Notes under the pieces: generated by a model | Told to the model about the DNA's origin: nothing | Databases searched by the model: none | The model's input: the letters and a program-made list of their open reading frames with translations, nothing else | Program-made: the position numbers and the translations under genes | Part shown: positions 32,829-43,111 of the stretch, one piece after another | Layout: the number at the start of each line of letters is the position of its first letter | How positions within the stretch are numbered: the first letter of the stretch is position 1 | DNA from: Achatina immaculata | Lineage: Eukaryota; Mollusca; Gastropoda; Stylommatophora; Achatinidae | Reading direction: 5' to 3' | Length of the DNA stretch: 64,000 nucleotides | NCBI GenBank assembly: GCA_009760885.1 | Contig: CM019691.1 | Coordinates: 26,101,314-26,165,313 of the forward strand

Positions 32829-33959
32829 CAAAATGTTAGATGGGCTTTTGTGCCCAATTCCTCACCCTTTGAAAAAAAAAAGTTAATTAATTTTGTTTAT
32901 CTTCATTTATTATACACATGCTCTGATGATCTACGCACATGGGCTAAGATGGTGGTCAGATCCAGTTTGCATAATGAGGTAGTCTGATGTGTATAACTTT
33001 ATCTTTTGGAAGTGAAATGCAAACCACCTGCAGTATTCCACAGAACTTATCTTTCTCTTGTGTAGCTCTTGCTAATGCTGGTCTATGAGCACTAATGATA
33101 TTTACACAGCTGCCCTTCAAGCTGGGACAAAAAAGAAAAACAAATGTCCAAGGCTTGGACACTTCCTGATTCTGCCATATGCACTACTTGATGTGATAGT
33201 AATTAATATTGACAGCCAATTACACTGCCCCACGAAGTAGACGCAGATTATTAACACAGGAGGATAAAGCAAGAATAAAAGACTTAATTCTTTCTATACT
33301 TTGCGTCACACTGTGTGACGATCCGACTGATACTTTTTGCCTTGTTTACACATCATGTGCTAGTAATGAATTGTGTTCTAAAAGTGAATTTAATCATGCA
33401 ATGCTTAAAATCTGGCTAAAACTGGTTGTAGAAATCACTTCTGGCATGATACAAGCGTCAACATGAGGTCCCGCGTGTAAATTGAGAGCCATTTTGCAAT
33501 ACAAAAAATTAATTTAAAAAATTTTTTTCTAAGCTTGTGGATGCTGGCATGTTATCAGTGTATTGTAGACTGTAAATTAACTGTAAATAAATAATTAATA
33601 TATATTTTATGAGGAAATGGTGTCTGTGTAAAATCTATTCAATTTGGATACCACTGGACCCACTACAGAGGAAATTTGAGCGGGTTAAGAGAGAACATTT
33701 TTCATCACAATTTTCCATTTTTTCTTCTCAACTCTCCCCAATTCTTAGCTTGTTTTTTTCTGTTATATACTAATATATTAATAAAAATGTTATTAGAAAA
33801 ACAATATACAACTTTTTCTATTTTAAAAAATGTATAATATGTCATACTGCGAATCAGACTATGCCTTTGTGATCCTTCTAAATGTGACAACCATCCCATT
33901 CCACATTAAGAAATTTACCCCAATGAGATGACCATTGGTCATTTGAAGGAAAAAACCCC
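32829..33959. other. Unassigned intron sequence
   Basis: Contains a palindrome-like 'gcgtcacactgtgtgacg' near 33,302. The small open frame at 33,209-33,466 (+) has a basic start but no recognised domain. I cannot assign a function. Confidence 0.3.
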
Positions 33960-34640
33960 CAGTACACAAAGAGTTAATTTAAATAAAACAAAGGCAAAAG
34001 ATATGGTCATATCCAAGAAAGAGACACCTGCAAAATTTAACATTGAAGTAAAAGGCACAGAATTAAAGCAAGTGGACAAATTCAAGTATTTAGGTACAAT
34101 AATAACACAAGATGAAAGATGCTAAACTGAAATAAGGAGAACAATAGCTCTGACCGACCAACTCAGCATTTATGAAAACAAAAAAACATACTATGCACTA
34201 AAGCTCTGTCAATGGTTACATAAAAGAGAGCTATTCAGTGCTACATCGAACCTGTAATGTTACATGGATGTGAAGCATGGACAGTAGACAAGAGCACTGA
34301 AAATCTACTGAAAGCAGTGGAGATGTGGCTTCTAAGCAGAATAACAAGAATACCATGGACAGCCAAGAAAACGAATGATGAGGTTCTAAGCGAGGCTGGA
34401 CAAAAGAGAAATTATGGCAAAATTCAGAACATGACAGTCCAGATTTGTAAGACATGTTTTGAGATGAGGCAAGCTGGAACACCCAGTGACAACAGGAAAA
34501 CTAGAGGGACAAAGAAACAAGATACTTAATGGACTAAAGGAGTGGCACAGAGCATGGTCCAACACATATCTAATGAGGACAGTAAAAGATAAATGGTTGT
34601 GGAAATCAATACCTGACTGACATGAACCAGAGAGAGAGAG
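33960..34640 (+). mobile_element. LINE 3'-half fragment (family D-like)
   Basis: Plus-strand pieces in order: ELKQVDKFKYLGTIIT, then EIRRTIAL, then HGCEAWTVDKSTENLL, then MWLLSRITRIPW, then QICKTCFEMRQAG. This is the conserved order after the RT palm in LINE polyproteins (YLG, LY-GCE-W, RI-W, GH-tail). At least two stops and frame changes make it a relic. It ends in an (AG)n-rich stretch at 34,628-34,650. Confidence 0.7.
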
Positions 34641-34650
34641 AAAGAAAGAG

Positions 34651-35002
34651 ATGGTTCAGTATAACTAACACATGGGGCTATTTTTAATGAACATCACCTC
34701 ATCCTTCAATACACTGACAGCTGTGCACACTGCGTGTTCTGGTGCTCTGACTTCTTATCCTGCAGACATATTCTCCAATTAAAATGAAATTTCCTTAGCA
34801 AGCACCATTTTAAAATTAGGATTAAATAAAGTGCTGTTACAGGGAATCAATGGAAAGAGCAAAAATGATTTCTTATGTAAAAACTGACATTCTACATACT
34901 GTTTATCCCATTTAAATTTACTGACATGCCCTTTGCTCTGACCTGTTGGCATTAAATCATTATTTAACTGTTCAGTTAAAAAAACAACAAATCTATACTT
35001 AC
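34651..35002. other. Intron immediately downstream of the common exon's donor
   Basis: Donor GTAAGTAT then AT-rich intron. The open frame extends about 20 codons past the donor, but the strong splice site argues against read-through coding. Confidence 0.5.
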
Positions 35003-36241
35003 GGGGATCACCAAACATTGCCTGGACATCTTCATCCTCATCATCTATTTCTATAACCTCAAACTGACCAGCATCACTGGAACCCTCAGCAGCATCTTCA
35101 TAAGCTGACTGAGAATAGGAGCCATCATCTGCTGCCTGGTCATATTCTATTGGAGCATGAGAGGGTGGCTCACTTTCGGCTGATTCACCTACATCATCAT
35201 CAGTAGAATTAGCAGCACTAGTCCCAGCCACATTTACTTCATCTGATAAAGCCAGTTCTTTGGTGGAGGCCGATTCCAAACCTTGATCAAATGTTGCAGG
35301 AAGCTCAGTGTCTGTGTCTAAATTATCACCCTCAACTGCAAGGCCTGGAGGATCTTTAGAGGATGGTTCAAGGAAAGTACCTTTGAAATCAGTGTTTTCA
35401 CTGGGTGCTGCATTACTGCTGTCAGTGGGGGAAGCCTTACCACTTTGTGTATTAGTACCATCTGGATCAGTTTTAATCTGAATGTTGCTCATACGCTCTT
35501 GAGCTGAATCATGTGCTTGATCATCTGGAGAGTGTTCTGATGCCAACTGTTCAGTATCAGTGGTATTCTGATTGTCTGCTTCAAGTGCTTCTTTTTTAAT
35601 GCTCATTAGTAACTGCTGGGTGCTGTCAGTGTTCTCACCGTCACTCGTGGATGAAGACATATGGGGTTGCTTAAATCCTGTTTCTGGATATGCATGACTA
35701 GTAGATGAAGGGAATGACTGTTGAGAATTCTGATCTGTAAAAGGTTGGGTTTCTGCTGGCAAATTCTGTGTCCGATGTCTCTTAGGAGATCTCCAGTCAT
35801 CTGCCCAAGAACGTTTTTGAGTTCCCCAGTGTGCCTGAGGGTGAAGCGGATGCTGCAAAGCTGCTTTGTGGTGCTGAGGACCAGGAGGTGTTCCACGCAC
35901 ACGAGAAGCATATGGTGTCACTGGCTGTGGATGTGGAATTGGTGAACATGCATTTTCACGAGTTTGTTTTTGTGATTCTTTCTTTGCCAAGAAACTATTG
36001 CTCACAAATGTCATTGAATTTGTTGTGCCCTTCAGCACCTTCTCATTAAGAACATAGTCAACTTTGCTTCCGCTATCAATATTCACATTTATATAACCTA
36101 CAATTTCAATGCCACTATCAAATTCCATACATCCATGGCACAAAGCCTGGAGAGATTTGCTAAGGCTTGAGATGAATCTATTTGCAACAGTCACATCTAT
36201 TGACAGCTCTGGCATTTTGGGTGTGAAGACCTGTGATATTC
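35003..36241 (-). CDS. Common N-terminal/linker exon of the zinc-finger gene
   Basis: The acceptor CTTTCTTTCAG is at 36,242-36,243; the donor after 35,003 reads C|GTAAGTAT. Length 1,239 = 413 x 3, phase 1 on both sides. Residues 1-80 look globular (ELSIDVTVANRFISSL, LQALCHGCMEF, GYINVNIDSGSKVDYVLNEK); I do not recognise the fold. After it comes a long polar linker with a basic patch (RSPKRHRT, possible nuclear signal), two SUMO-acceptor-type sites (IKKE, IKTD), and a C-terminal hydrophobic-acidic motif VIEIDDEDED that fits a SUMO-interacting motif. The phase-1 donor fits all 13 downstream zinc-finger acceptors. Expected role: shared regulatory part of a nuclear factor. Upstream exons (start codon, any BTB domain) were not found in the window. 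Confidence 0.85.
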
Positions 36242-36279
36242 CTGAAAGAAAGATAAGTATTGATTTCATGCTCAGTCAT

Positions 36280-36280
<1 letters not shown>

Positions 36281-36315
<35 letters not shown>

Positions 36316-36316
36316 T
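36281..36316. repeat. (TA)n(CA)n microsatellite
   Basis: A simple alternating TA tract passing into CA repeats, just upstream (in gene direction) of the common exon's acceptor. Confidence 0.9.
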
Positions 36317-36324
36317 ATAATAAT

Positions 36325-36434
36325 ATAAATAGCAATAAGATACTGAATGTGATCAAAGCCCTATACGAGGCTTTTCAGTGCAAAGTGATCTGTGGAGAAC
36401 ATACCTCCAGCAGTTTTAGGGTACAAACAGGAGT
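36325..36434 (+). mobile_element. LINE family A fragment, 5' part of a split copy
   Basis: Reads ALYEAFQCKVICGEH then SSSFRVQTGV, identical in style to the RT segment of the LINE at 59.9-63.1 kb (ICGEHISSSFRVQTGVKQGC). The reading is cut exactly where the composite GAA-tailed element begins, and resumes at 37,897. Confidence 0.8.
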
Positions 36435-37908
36435 CTTCTTCTTCTTCTTCGTTCGCTTCTACCACCAAAACCGCACTGTGATCCTACTGAATTTACGCCT
36501 GTAGTCCTCGTTAGGTCCCGTGGTCTCCACGTGAGGACCACAAGGGGTTCAGAGTATCACAGGGCTTTAACCTGTATTCTTGGTGGGTCTCAGAAGCGGG
36601 ATTACGTGACACCGTGGTTTTCATTGCACCAGTTTAGTCTAGGATTGGACTTTCTCACCGGAAGACCTCGACATGTTTAGGATATAAGAGCATCCCCGCT
36701 GGGTGAGAGGCGGTAGCCCACCCAGGCCAGAGTTGGACCTTCTCACTGGAAAACCTCGACGTGTTTTGAGATACCCGTGTATCACCACCGGGTGAGAGGT
36801 GGTTGCCCATCCAGTCCAGAGTTGGACTTTCTCACAGGAAAACCTCAGCGTGATTAGGATACGCAAACATCCCCGCCGGGTGAGGTGGTTGCCTATCTAG
36901 ACTGCCCTGGTCCAGTGTCTCTGACTTCAGCATTTTGCGGTCGTGGCCGCTACCCTTCCTAGTTGTGACCAGGATGGAGCTTTTGTCCAGGAGGATGAAT
37001 CCTCGCCACTAGTGACTTCCACCCCTGGGTTGAGCCGGTTTAGGCATATTATCCCAGTATGGGCGTGTTTGGGACGTGACTGACCTCTAGAGCAGAGGTA
37101 CTGTGACATGCATAGCCTATAAGATTCACCCCTGGTGTGAGCCGGTTTAGGCAAAATTCACCAGTATGGGTGTATATCAGGCGTGACTGACCTCTAGAGC
37201 GGAGGTGGCATGACATGTCTAGCCATCAAGTTCCACCCCTGGTGTGTGCCGGTTTAGGCATATTTCACCAGTGTAGTGTATTTCGGACATGGCCGGCCTC
37301 TAGAGCAGAGGTGCCGTGGTATGTATAGCTATCGAAGCGATACTACTGGACATACCGATTAAACTTCACTTTATCCTTTCCACCACCTTTCCCATCGGCA
37401 ACGCACAGTAACCCTTATTTCTTTTCCGCATTTCTTCCTTGACCGGGAGGAGCTTCACTCCACGCACTGCATTTGAAGAGTCTCGCCAGCAGTGTCTTAA
37501 CCTCTGGGACAAGCCGGTTCATGCATTTCACCCTATATGACTGCACTCAGGATGTGGCTGACCTCCAGACCAGAGGTGCCATGATTTGACTGTTTGCTTC
37601 GCTTTATCCTTTCTACCACCTTTTCCGCAGTGATGCTGCACGGCAACCTCATTTGCACCTTTCTTCATTGGCCGGGAGGAGCACCGCTCCACGCACAGCA
37701 ACTGAAAAATCTCGCCAACAGCGGCAGATGAGCTACCAAATGTGCCACTCATCTACCCTAAGTATCTGGTTTTCAGGTGCCAGATATTCGCCCTCGCCCC
37801 TTCTCCTGTCAGTTTAAACAGTTCTGCCACGGGAAGGCCAGGAGCTTGACTTGACTGCCAGAGGCTGTTTGAGACGCATTTACAGTCCTTAGAACCACAA
37901 ACAGGAGT
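36423..37908 (-). mobile_element. GAA-tailed composite element, full-length copy G1 (1,462 bp)
   Basis: The 12-bp duplication 'acaaacaggagt' is at 36,423-36,434 and 37,897-37,908. On the minus strand the insert (36,435-37,896) begins 'ggttctaaggactg' and ends '...gaacgaagaagaagaaga'. It has no ORF. It contains several copies of a roughly 90-bp module ('ccggtgagaaagtccaa', 'acctctcacc'), several of a roughly 100-bp module ('cctaaaccgg', 'ctctagaggtc'), and a doubled 5' module around 'ggtgcaaatg' and 'aaaggataaagcgaag'. It disrupts a LINE RT domain. Confidence 0.9.
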
Positions 37909-38240
37909 GAAGCGGGGATGTGTACTATTGCCAACATTATTTATCTTGGCAGTAGGCTGGTTAATGAAGGAGGCAACATCAGACAAACGCAGGATTACAA
38001 TGGACCCTTGACACAGTGCTGGAGGACCTTGACTTTGCAGATGACATCTGTCAACTATCAAGCAACCACAAAGATATGCAAGATAAAATAAACAAGCTAA
38101 CTCAGAATGCAAACAATACAGGACTAAAGATCAACATAGGAAAGACAAAGTTATTGAAGCAAAATGTGAACAACAGAAATGTACTCAAAGTAGATAGCAA
38201 GTTAGTGGAGGAGGTCAGCAAATTTGTATATCCTTTATCT
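37897..38240 (+). mobile_element. LINE family A fragment, 3' part of the split copy
   Basis: Continues the RT reading: GCVLLPTLFILAVGWLMKEA, then LEDLDFADDICQLSS (intact FADD), then INKLTQNANNTGLKIN, then FVYP, where it is cut by an antisense LINE fragment. One frame change occurs between the two blocks. Confidence 0.8.
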
Positions 38241-38575
38241 CTTGCGCATACATAATTTTCATTTGTCTGTTCTCTTCCATTCTTTCTACATGGCCCAACC
38301 GGCATAATCTGTTCAGGTTCAAGACATTTATAATTCACTGGGATTTAAATAAGCTGTTCAGTTCAGTGTTCTTTCTAGCGCTCCATTTTCCACTGTTGAC
38401 ATCCTACATCCTTTATGGGCCCAAAGATTCTTCTTAGGATCTTGTTCCCAAAGATCAGTAATTGTTCATCTTTCTTTCTTGTACTTTGTGATCCATACAT
38501 GACAGCTGGTCTTATTATAGTTTTGTAGACTGTTATTTTGATGTGATTTTTTTTTTTTTAAATCTACTTTTAGCT
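38241..38575 (-). mobile_element. LINE C-terminal fragment (family E)
   Basis: On the minus strand: ITVYKTIIRPAVMYGSQ, KDEQLLIFGNKILRRIFGP, YKCLEPEQI and GPCRKNGR. This is the post-palm order of another LINE family (RP-x-x-YG, LRRIFGP, GH-x-x-R). Frames are broken. It lies antisense within family A sequence. Confidence 0.65.
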
Positions 38576-38584
38576 GTGATTTCA

Positions 38585-39320
38585 ACACAGAGGATTACAC
38601 TGGACCCTTGACACAGTGCTGGAGGACCTTGATTTTGCCAACGACGACTGTCTACTGTCAAGCAGAACAAAGATAAAGATATGCAAGATAAAATAAACAA
38701 GCTAACTCAGAATGCTAACATTATAGGATTAAAGATCAACATAGGATAGACAAAGTTAATGAATCAAAATGTGAACAACAGAAATGTAGTAAGAGCAGAT
38801 AGCAAGTTAGTGTAGGAGGTCAACGAGTTTGTATATCTTGGCAGCAGAGTAGTAGTAAATGGAGACAGCACAGAGGACATCAACAGTAAATTTACCAGAG
38901 CAACCCAGTCTTTTGCAATGCTGCAGACTGTATGGAAATTTAAAAAACTAAGCATGAAGACAAAAATCAGGATATTTAAGAGTAATGTTCTAAGTGTACT
39001 ACTCTATGGAAGTGAATGCTGGAAAATCACCAAAACCACAGAAAACAGGTTGAATTCTTTCCAGACTAAATATTTACGAAGAATTCAAAAAATATTTTGG
39101 CCAAACACCATAAGAAATAACATTTTGTTGGCAGAAATGCAGATGAAGCCACTGATAGCAATTATTGAGAAAAGACGCTGGCGATGGTTGGGACATGTGC
39201 TCCGAATGACTGACAATTCACTACCAAAAACAGAACTAAGATGGACACCATAAGGGAACAGAAGTAACAGAGAAAAGAGAGGATATTGAGCAATAGAGGG
39301 CTCACTTGGGCAAGAGTAGA
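38585..39320 (+). mobile_element. LINE family A 3' fragment (second copy)
   Basis: Begins again upstream of the active site, where the motif is decayed (LDFANDDCLLSS). An open part at 38,918-39,253 reads IRIFKSNVLSVLLYGSECWK, then LRRIQKIFWPNTIRNNILL, then RRWRWLGHVLRMTDNSLPK. It overlaps in content with 37,990-38,240, so it is a separate copy or a local duplication. Confidence 0.75.
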
Positions 39321-39367
39321 AAAAAAGGTAAAGGACAAGCTTTTATGGAAAACTCTTGTGGAAGACC

Positions 39368-39496
39368 CATATGTATATATATATATACACACACACATAC
39401 ATACATACACACATATATATATACACATATATACATACATACACATATATATATGTATATACACACACATATATATAGAAAGAGAGAGAGAGCTGT
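39368..39496. repeat. (TA)n/(CA)n/(AG)n microsatellite after the LINE fragment
   Basis: Alternating TA, ACAC and finally 'agagagagagag'. The final (AG)n block matches the tail seen at the 3' ends of family A copies at about 56,420 and 59,915 (minus strand). Confidence 0.85.
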
Positions 39497-39679
39497 GATT
39501 TCATTAGTGTTTCCCCATTTATTCAATTATTTATGTTACACAAAACTGTCATTAAACTGAAATACTTTAATATGTGCAGGCAAGTGGTTATTAAAACTGT
39601 TTTATATTAGAAAGTAGCACTGGGTGTTTCTGTTTTATAGAATATTAATATGCTTGCAAGAAAAATGTAAAAATTTTCA

Positions 39680-39916
39680 TTAACTCTTTCACTCCTGAGT
39701 TATCTTTCCAGTTGTGCCAGAATAAATTTTGAAAACAATTTTGATAGAAAGAAACAGGAACTAAATTACTCCATAATTTAAAAACTTTGGTTGGGCTACA
39801 AATGTGGTACATTTCATTTTATTTAGATTTTGCAAAATTATTACTCTGGGAATTGATTTATAGGTGTACAACATTTACCAACCTTGCTAGTGTCATTTTT
39901 GGAGCAAAAGAGTTAA
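39680..39916. mobile_element. Short TTAA-bounded MITE-like element (237 bp)
   Basis: The left end 'ttaactctttcactcc' and the right end 'ggagcaaaagagttaa' are imperfect inverted repeats of 16 bp, and each begins with TTAA, the target preferred by piggyBac-type transposons. There is no coding capacity. Assignment to a piggyBac MITE is inference from the ends. Confidence 0.55.
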
Positions 39917-40241
39917 TAAAGACAACTTACCCTACCTTACCTTAGTACAAACTTACCTTAGTTATTTAGTTACTTCCTTAGTTACTTACAGTTACTTACC
40001 TTAGTACAAACACATGCTCATAAACAAGTGTACAAGAAATGAGCTGTGTGGTTTGGTTTACTTGAAAATATTAATATTAAAATGTTACTTTAATAAAGCG
40101 ATAATAGTTTTAAACAAACCACTTATCATAATCCAGTTCCAAGTTATACAAGGAACGATGGTAGACAGCCAACTTATCAAATCTCTCCCTTTTTTAATCT
40201 AATCCTATGGCTGAATGATGTTTCCAATCCCTTTTCTAAAT

Positions 40242-41130
40242 ATAGACTGTTCAAAAAAAGAAATGCAACACTACTGTAGTCGTAATGGACACCAAATTTC
40301 AAACTTGTATCAAAATTTTATTCTACGGAATTAATGTTTCAATCCTGGCATGAAGAAACTTTAAGACTTTAACAATGAAATGATGTTCATTAAATCTGAT
40401 TTGGACTTATATTCTTTGCGACTGAAGCCTCCGTTTCAGTAAAGTGTATGGCCTCCTCTGGCCTGTATCAGAGAACGACATCTCCTTGACATAGATCCGA
40501 TTAGCCATTGGATCTGTTGTTGTGGGATGGCTGCCCACTCTTCCCACGATGCAAGAGACAACTGTCGTAGATTGGTTGTTGCCACGTCTCACTGGCAGAC
40601 TTGTCTGTTGAGTTCATCCCATAAGTGTTCTGTTGGGCTCATGTCTGATGACATGGATGGCCATGGAATGGTCTGGACATTGTTGTCAGCAAGGAACTGG
40701 GTGGTGATTTGTGCCACATGAGGTTGAGCATTATCCTGCTGAAAAATTAACCCTGGTGCAGCCAGAAGTGGAAGGATGTGAGGAGGAAAAATTTCAGCAA
40801 CGTATCGTTGAGCATTCAGGCGTCCTTCAGTTTGCACCAAGTCACTTCTTCCCATGAAGCTGATCATCCCCCACACCAGGACACCTCCACCACCATGTGG
40901 AGAAGCCTCATCCATGCAGCTCTGGGCATAGAGCTCATGGACTCTGCGATTAACTCTTCTCCGTCTATCATGTCACTGGACCAGAAAGAATGATTCATCA
41001 CTAAACCAAACCTTTCTCCAATCATTTGCAACAGTCCAATGACGATGCTGGTTTGCCCACTGCAGTTGGTTCTGGAAATGTCGGTCCATTAGAACAGGTA
41101 CTTTGTAGGGTTTTCTAGCCCAAATACCAG
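40242..41130 (-). mobile_element. Tc1-like transposon relic (DD34E)
   Basis: The minus-strand frame 40,589-40,915 reads GGGGVLVWGMIS, then FQQDNAQPHVAQ, then SMSSDMSPTEHLWDEL, with 34 residues between the second Asp and the catalytic Glu. The first Asp is present upstream (VWFSDESFFLV) but separated by a stop. The end 'actgttcaaaaaaagaaatg' near 40,247 looks like a terminal repeat; the other end is missing, cut where the next retrotransposon begins at about 41,138. Confidence 0.85.
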
Positions 41131-41137
41131 AGAATAT

Positions 41138-41777
41138 TCAGGTTGAGTCAAGCAGCAGTGAGGCAATGCAGCTCTCTGATGAGACCAGAGACAAAATTAA
41201 CTTCCCACCAGCAAGTGCCAAAAGTATATGGGAAAATCTGGACACAGGATTATGCAAAGAAGTTGACAAACAGCTAAGAGGGAGAAACCCTGAGCAAAAA
41301 CTGAAAGCATTTGGTAACATCATAAATCTTCACTGCCACAAAGAGTTTGGAACCAAACAGGCAAAAAGAGAAAAAGTAACACCAAGAAAGTCCAGAAGAC
41401 AGAGGAAAATAGAAGCAATAAGACAGCAGAAGAACCATGCCTGTAAAATGTTCAAGAAACCACATGAATCAGAAAAGGAAGGACTAAGACAGGTTTGGCA
41501 GCATCTAAAATCCCAGCACAATGCCCTTTGCAGAGCTGAAAGACTATGTAAAAGGAAGAGAGAAAGCTGATACACAAGAGAGAAGTTCTACAGAGATCAG
41601 GTATGCCAAGCAGCAAAATCAAGTAAGCAGGTAAGGAGGTGCTCAAGGAACATCTGAGCAAGACATACTCTGATAAAAATCAGCATACACCTCTCAAGCA
41701 GATGAAAGGTCTAATGTGGCCCTGTGCACCAGCAGCAAATTCAAATCCAGCCCACCAACCTTACAAGAAGTAGAGAG
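41138..41777 (+). mobile_element. Non-LTR retrotransposon with FMDD polymerase, N-terminal part
   Basis: The open frame 41,166-41,570 reads INFPPASAKSIWENLD, then EQKLKAFGNIINLHCHKEFG, then RRQRKIEAIRQQKNHACKMF, then LCRAERLCKRKRE. This is the conserved stretch that precedes the polymerase in a non-LTR family with hits in many aquatic animals (family recognised, clade not assigned). After a stop it continues in pieces to 41,777, where the composite element G2 is inserted. Confidence 0.7.
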
Positions 41778-43111
41778 GTTCTAAGGACTGTTATTGCCGG
41801 AGGTGGAGTGGAGAATTCGCTCTCCACTCCAACGCCATGCGTCTCAAACAGCCTCTGGCAGTCAAGTCCAGCTCCTGGCCTTCCCATGGCAGAACTGTTT
41901 AAACTGACAGGAGAAGGGGCGAAGGTGAATATCTGGCGCCTGAAAACCAGACATTTAGGGTAGATGAGTGGCATGTTTGGTAGCTCATCTACCGCTGCTG
42001 GCGAGATTCTTCAGCTGCTGTCACCGGCCCCTCCCAGCCAATGAAGAAAGGTGCAAATGGGTTGCCACACGGCACCACTGTGGAAAAGGTGGTAGAAAGG
42101 ATAAAGCGAAGCAAACAGTCAAATCACGGCACCTCTGGTCTGGAGGTTGGCCACGTCCTAAGTGTACTCATATCGGGTGAAATGCTTGAATGGCTTAACC
42201 TAGAGGTTAAGACACTGCTGGCGAGACTCTTCGGATGCCGCGTGTGGAGTGAAGTTCCTCCTGCCCAAGGAGGAAAATGCGGAAAAGCAATCAGGGTTGC
42301 TGTGTGGCGTCGATGTGAAAAGGTGAAGGAAAAGGATAAAGTGAAATTTAATCAGTTATGTTCAGTAGTATCGCCGTGAGAGCTACACATACCATGGCAC
42401 CTCTGCTCTAGAGGCCGGCCACGTCCGAAATACACCTACACTGGTGAAATATGCCTAAACCGGCATGCACGAGGGGTAAAACTTGCTGGCTAGGCATGTC
42501 ATGCCACCTCTGCTCTAGAGGTCGGTCACGTCTCAAACACGCCCATACTGGGACAATATGCCTAAACCGGCTCAACCCAGGGGTGGAAGTCATTAGTGGT
42601 GAGTATTCATCCTCCTGGACAAAAGCTCCATCCTGGTCACAACTAGGAAGGGTAGCGGCCACGACCACAAAATGCTGAAGTCGGAGACACTGGACCAGTT
42701 CTAGATAGGCAACCACCTCTCACCCGGCGGGGATGTATGCATATCCTAATTGCGCTGAGGTTTTCCGGTGAGAAAGTCCAACACTGGACTGGACGGGCAA
42801 CCACCTCTCACCTGGCGATGATACATGGGTATCTTAAAACATGTCGAGGTTTTCCGGTGAGAAAGTCCAACTCTAGACTAAACTAGTGCAACGAAAACCA
42901 CAGTGTCACGCAATCCCGCTTCCGGGACCCACCAAGATTACAGGCTCAAGCCCTGCGATACTCTGAACCCCATGTTGTCCTCTTGGGGATCCCGTGTGGT
43001 CCTTTCGGGGACCACAGGACTTAACGTGGACCAAAGGCGTAAATTCAGTAGGATCGCAGGGGCGGTCTTGGTGGTAGAAGCGAACGAAGAAGAAGAAGAA
43101 GAAGTAGAGAG
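41767..43111 (+). mobile_element. GAA-tailed composite element, full-length copy G2 (1,323 bp)
   Basis: The duplication 'gaagtagagag' lies at 41,767-41,777 and 43,101-43,111. The insert starts 'gttctaaggactg' at 41,778 and ends '(gaa)n' at 43,100. Order of parts: unique 5' block with 'tccactcc' palindrome (41,800-41,835); doubled module around 'gctgctggcgagattcttc' (41,993) and 'ctgctggcgagactcttc' (42,211); about 100-bp modules at about 42,393-42,560; about 88-bp modules at about 42,710-42,890; 3' block 42,900-43,085. No ORF spans it. Removing it rejoins the host element's reading (QEVES across the junction). Confidence 0.92.

Noticed and set aside
36639..37752. Small open frames within the composite elements (e.g. 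repeated 'HTGIICLNRLNPG'-type peptides)
   Set aside because: They recur because the DNA modules recur, in several frames and both strands, with no conserved length or start; they are not evidence of coding.
39162..39560. Open frames on both strands across the TA/CA microsatellite
   Set aside because: Tyr/Ile/His-rich reading is translation of simple repeats, not protein coding.
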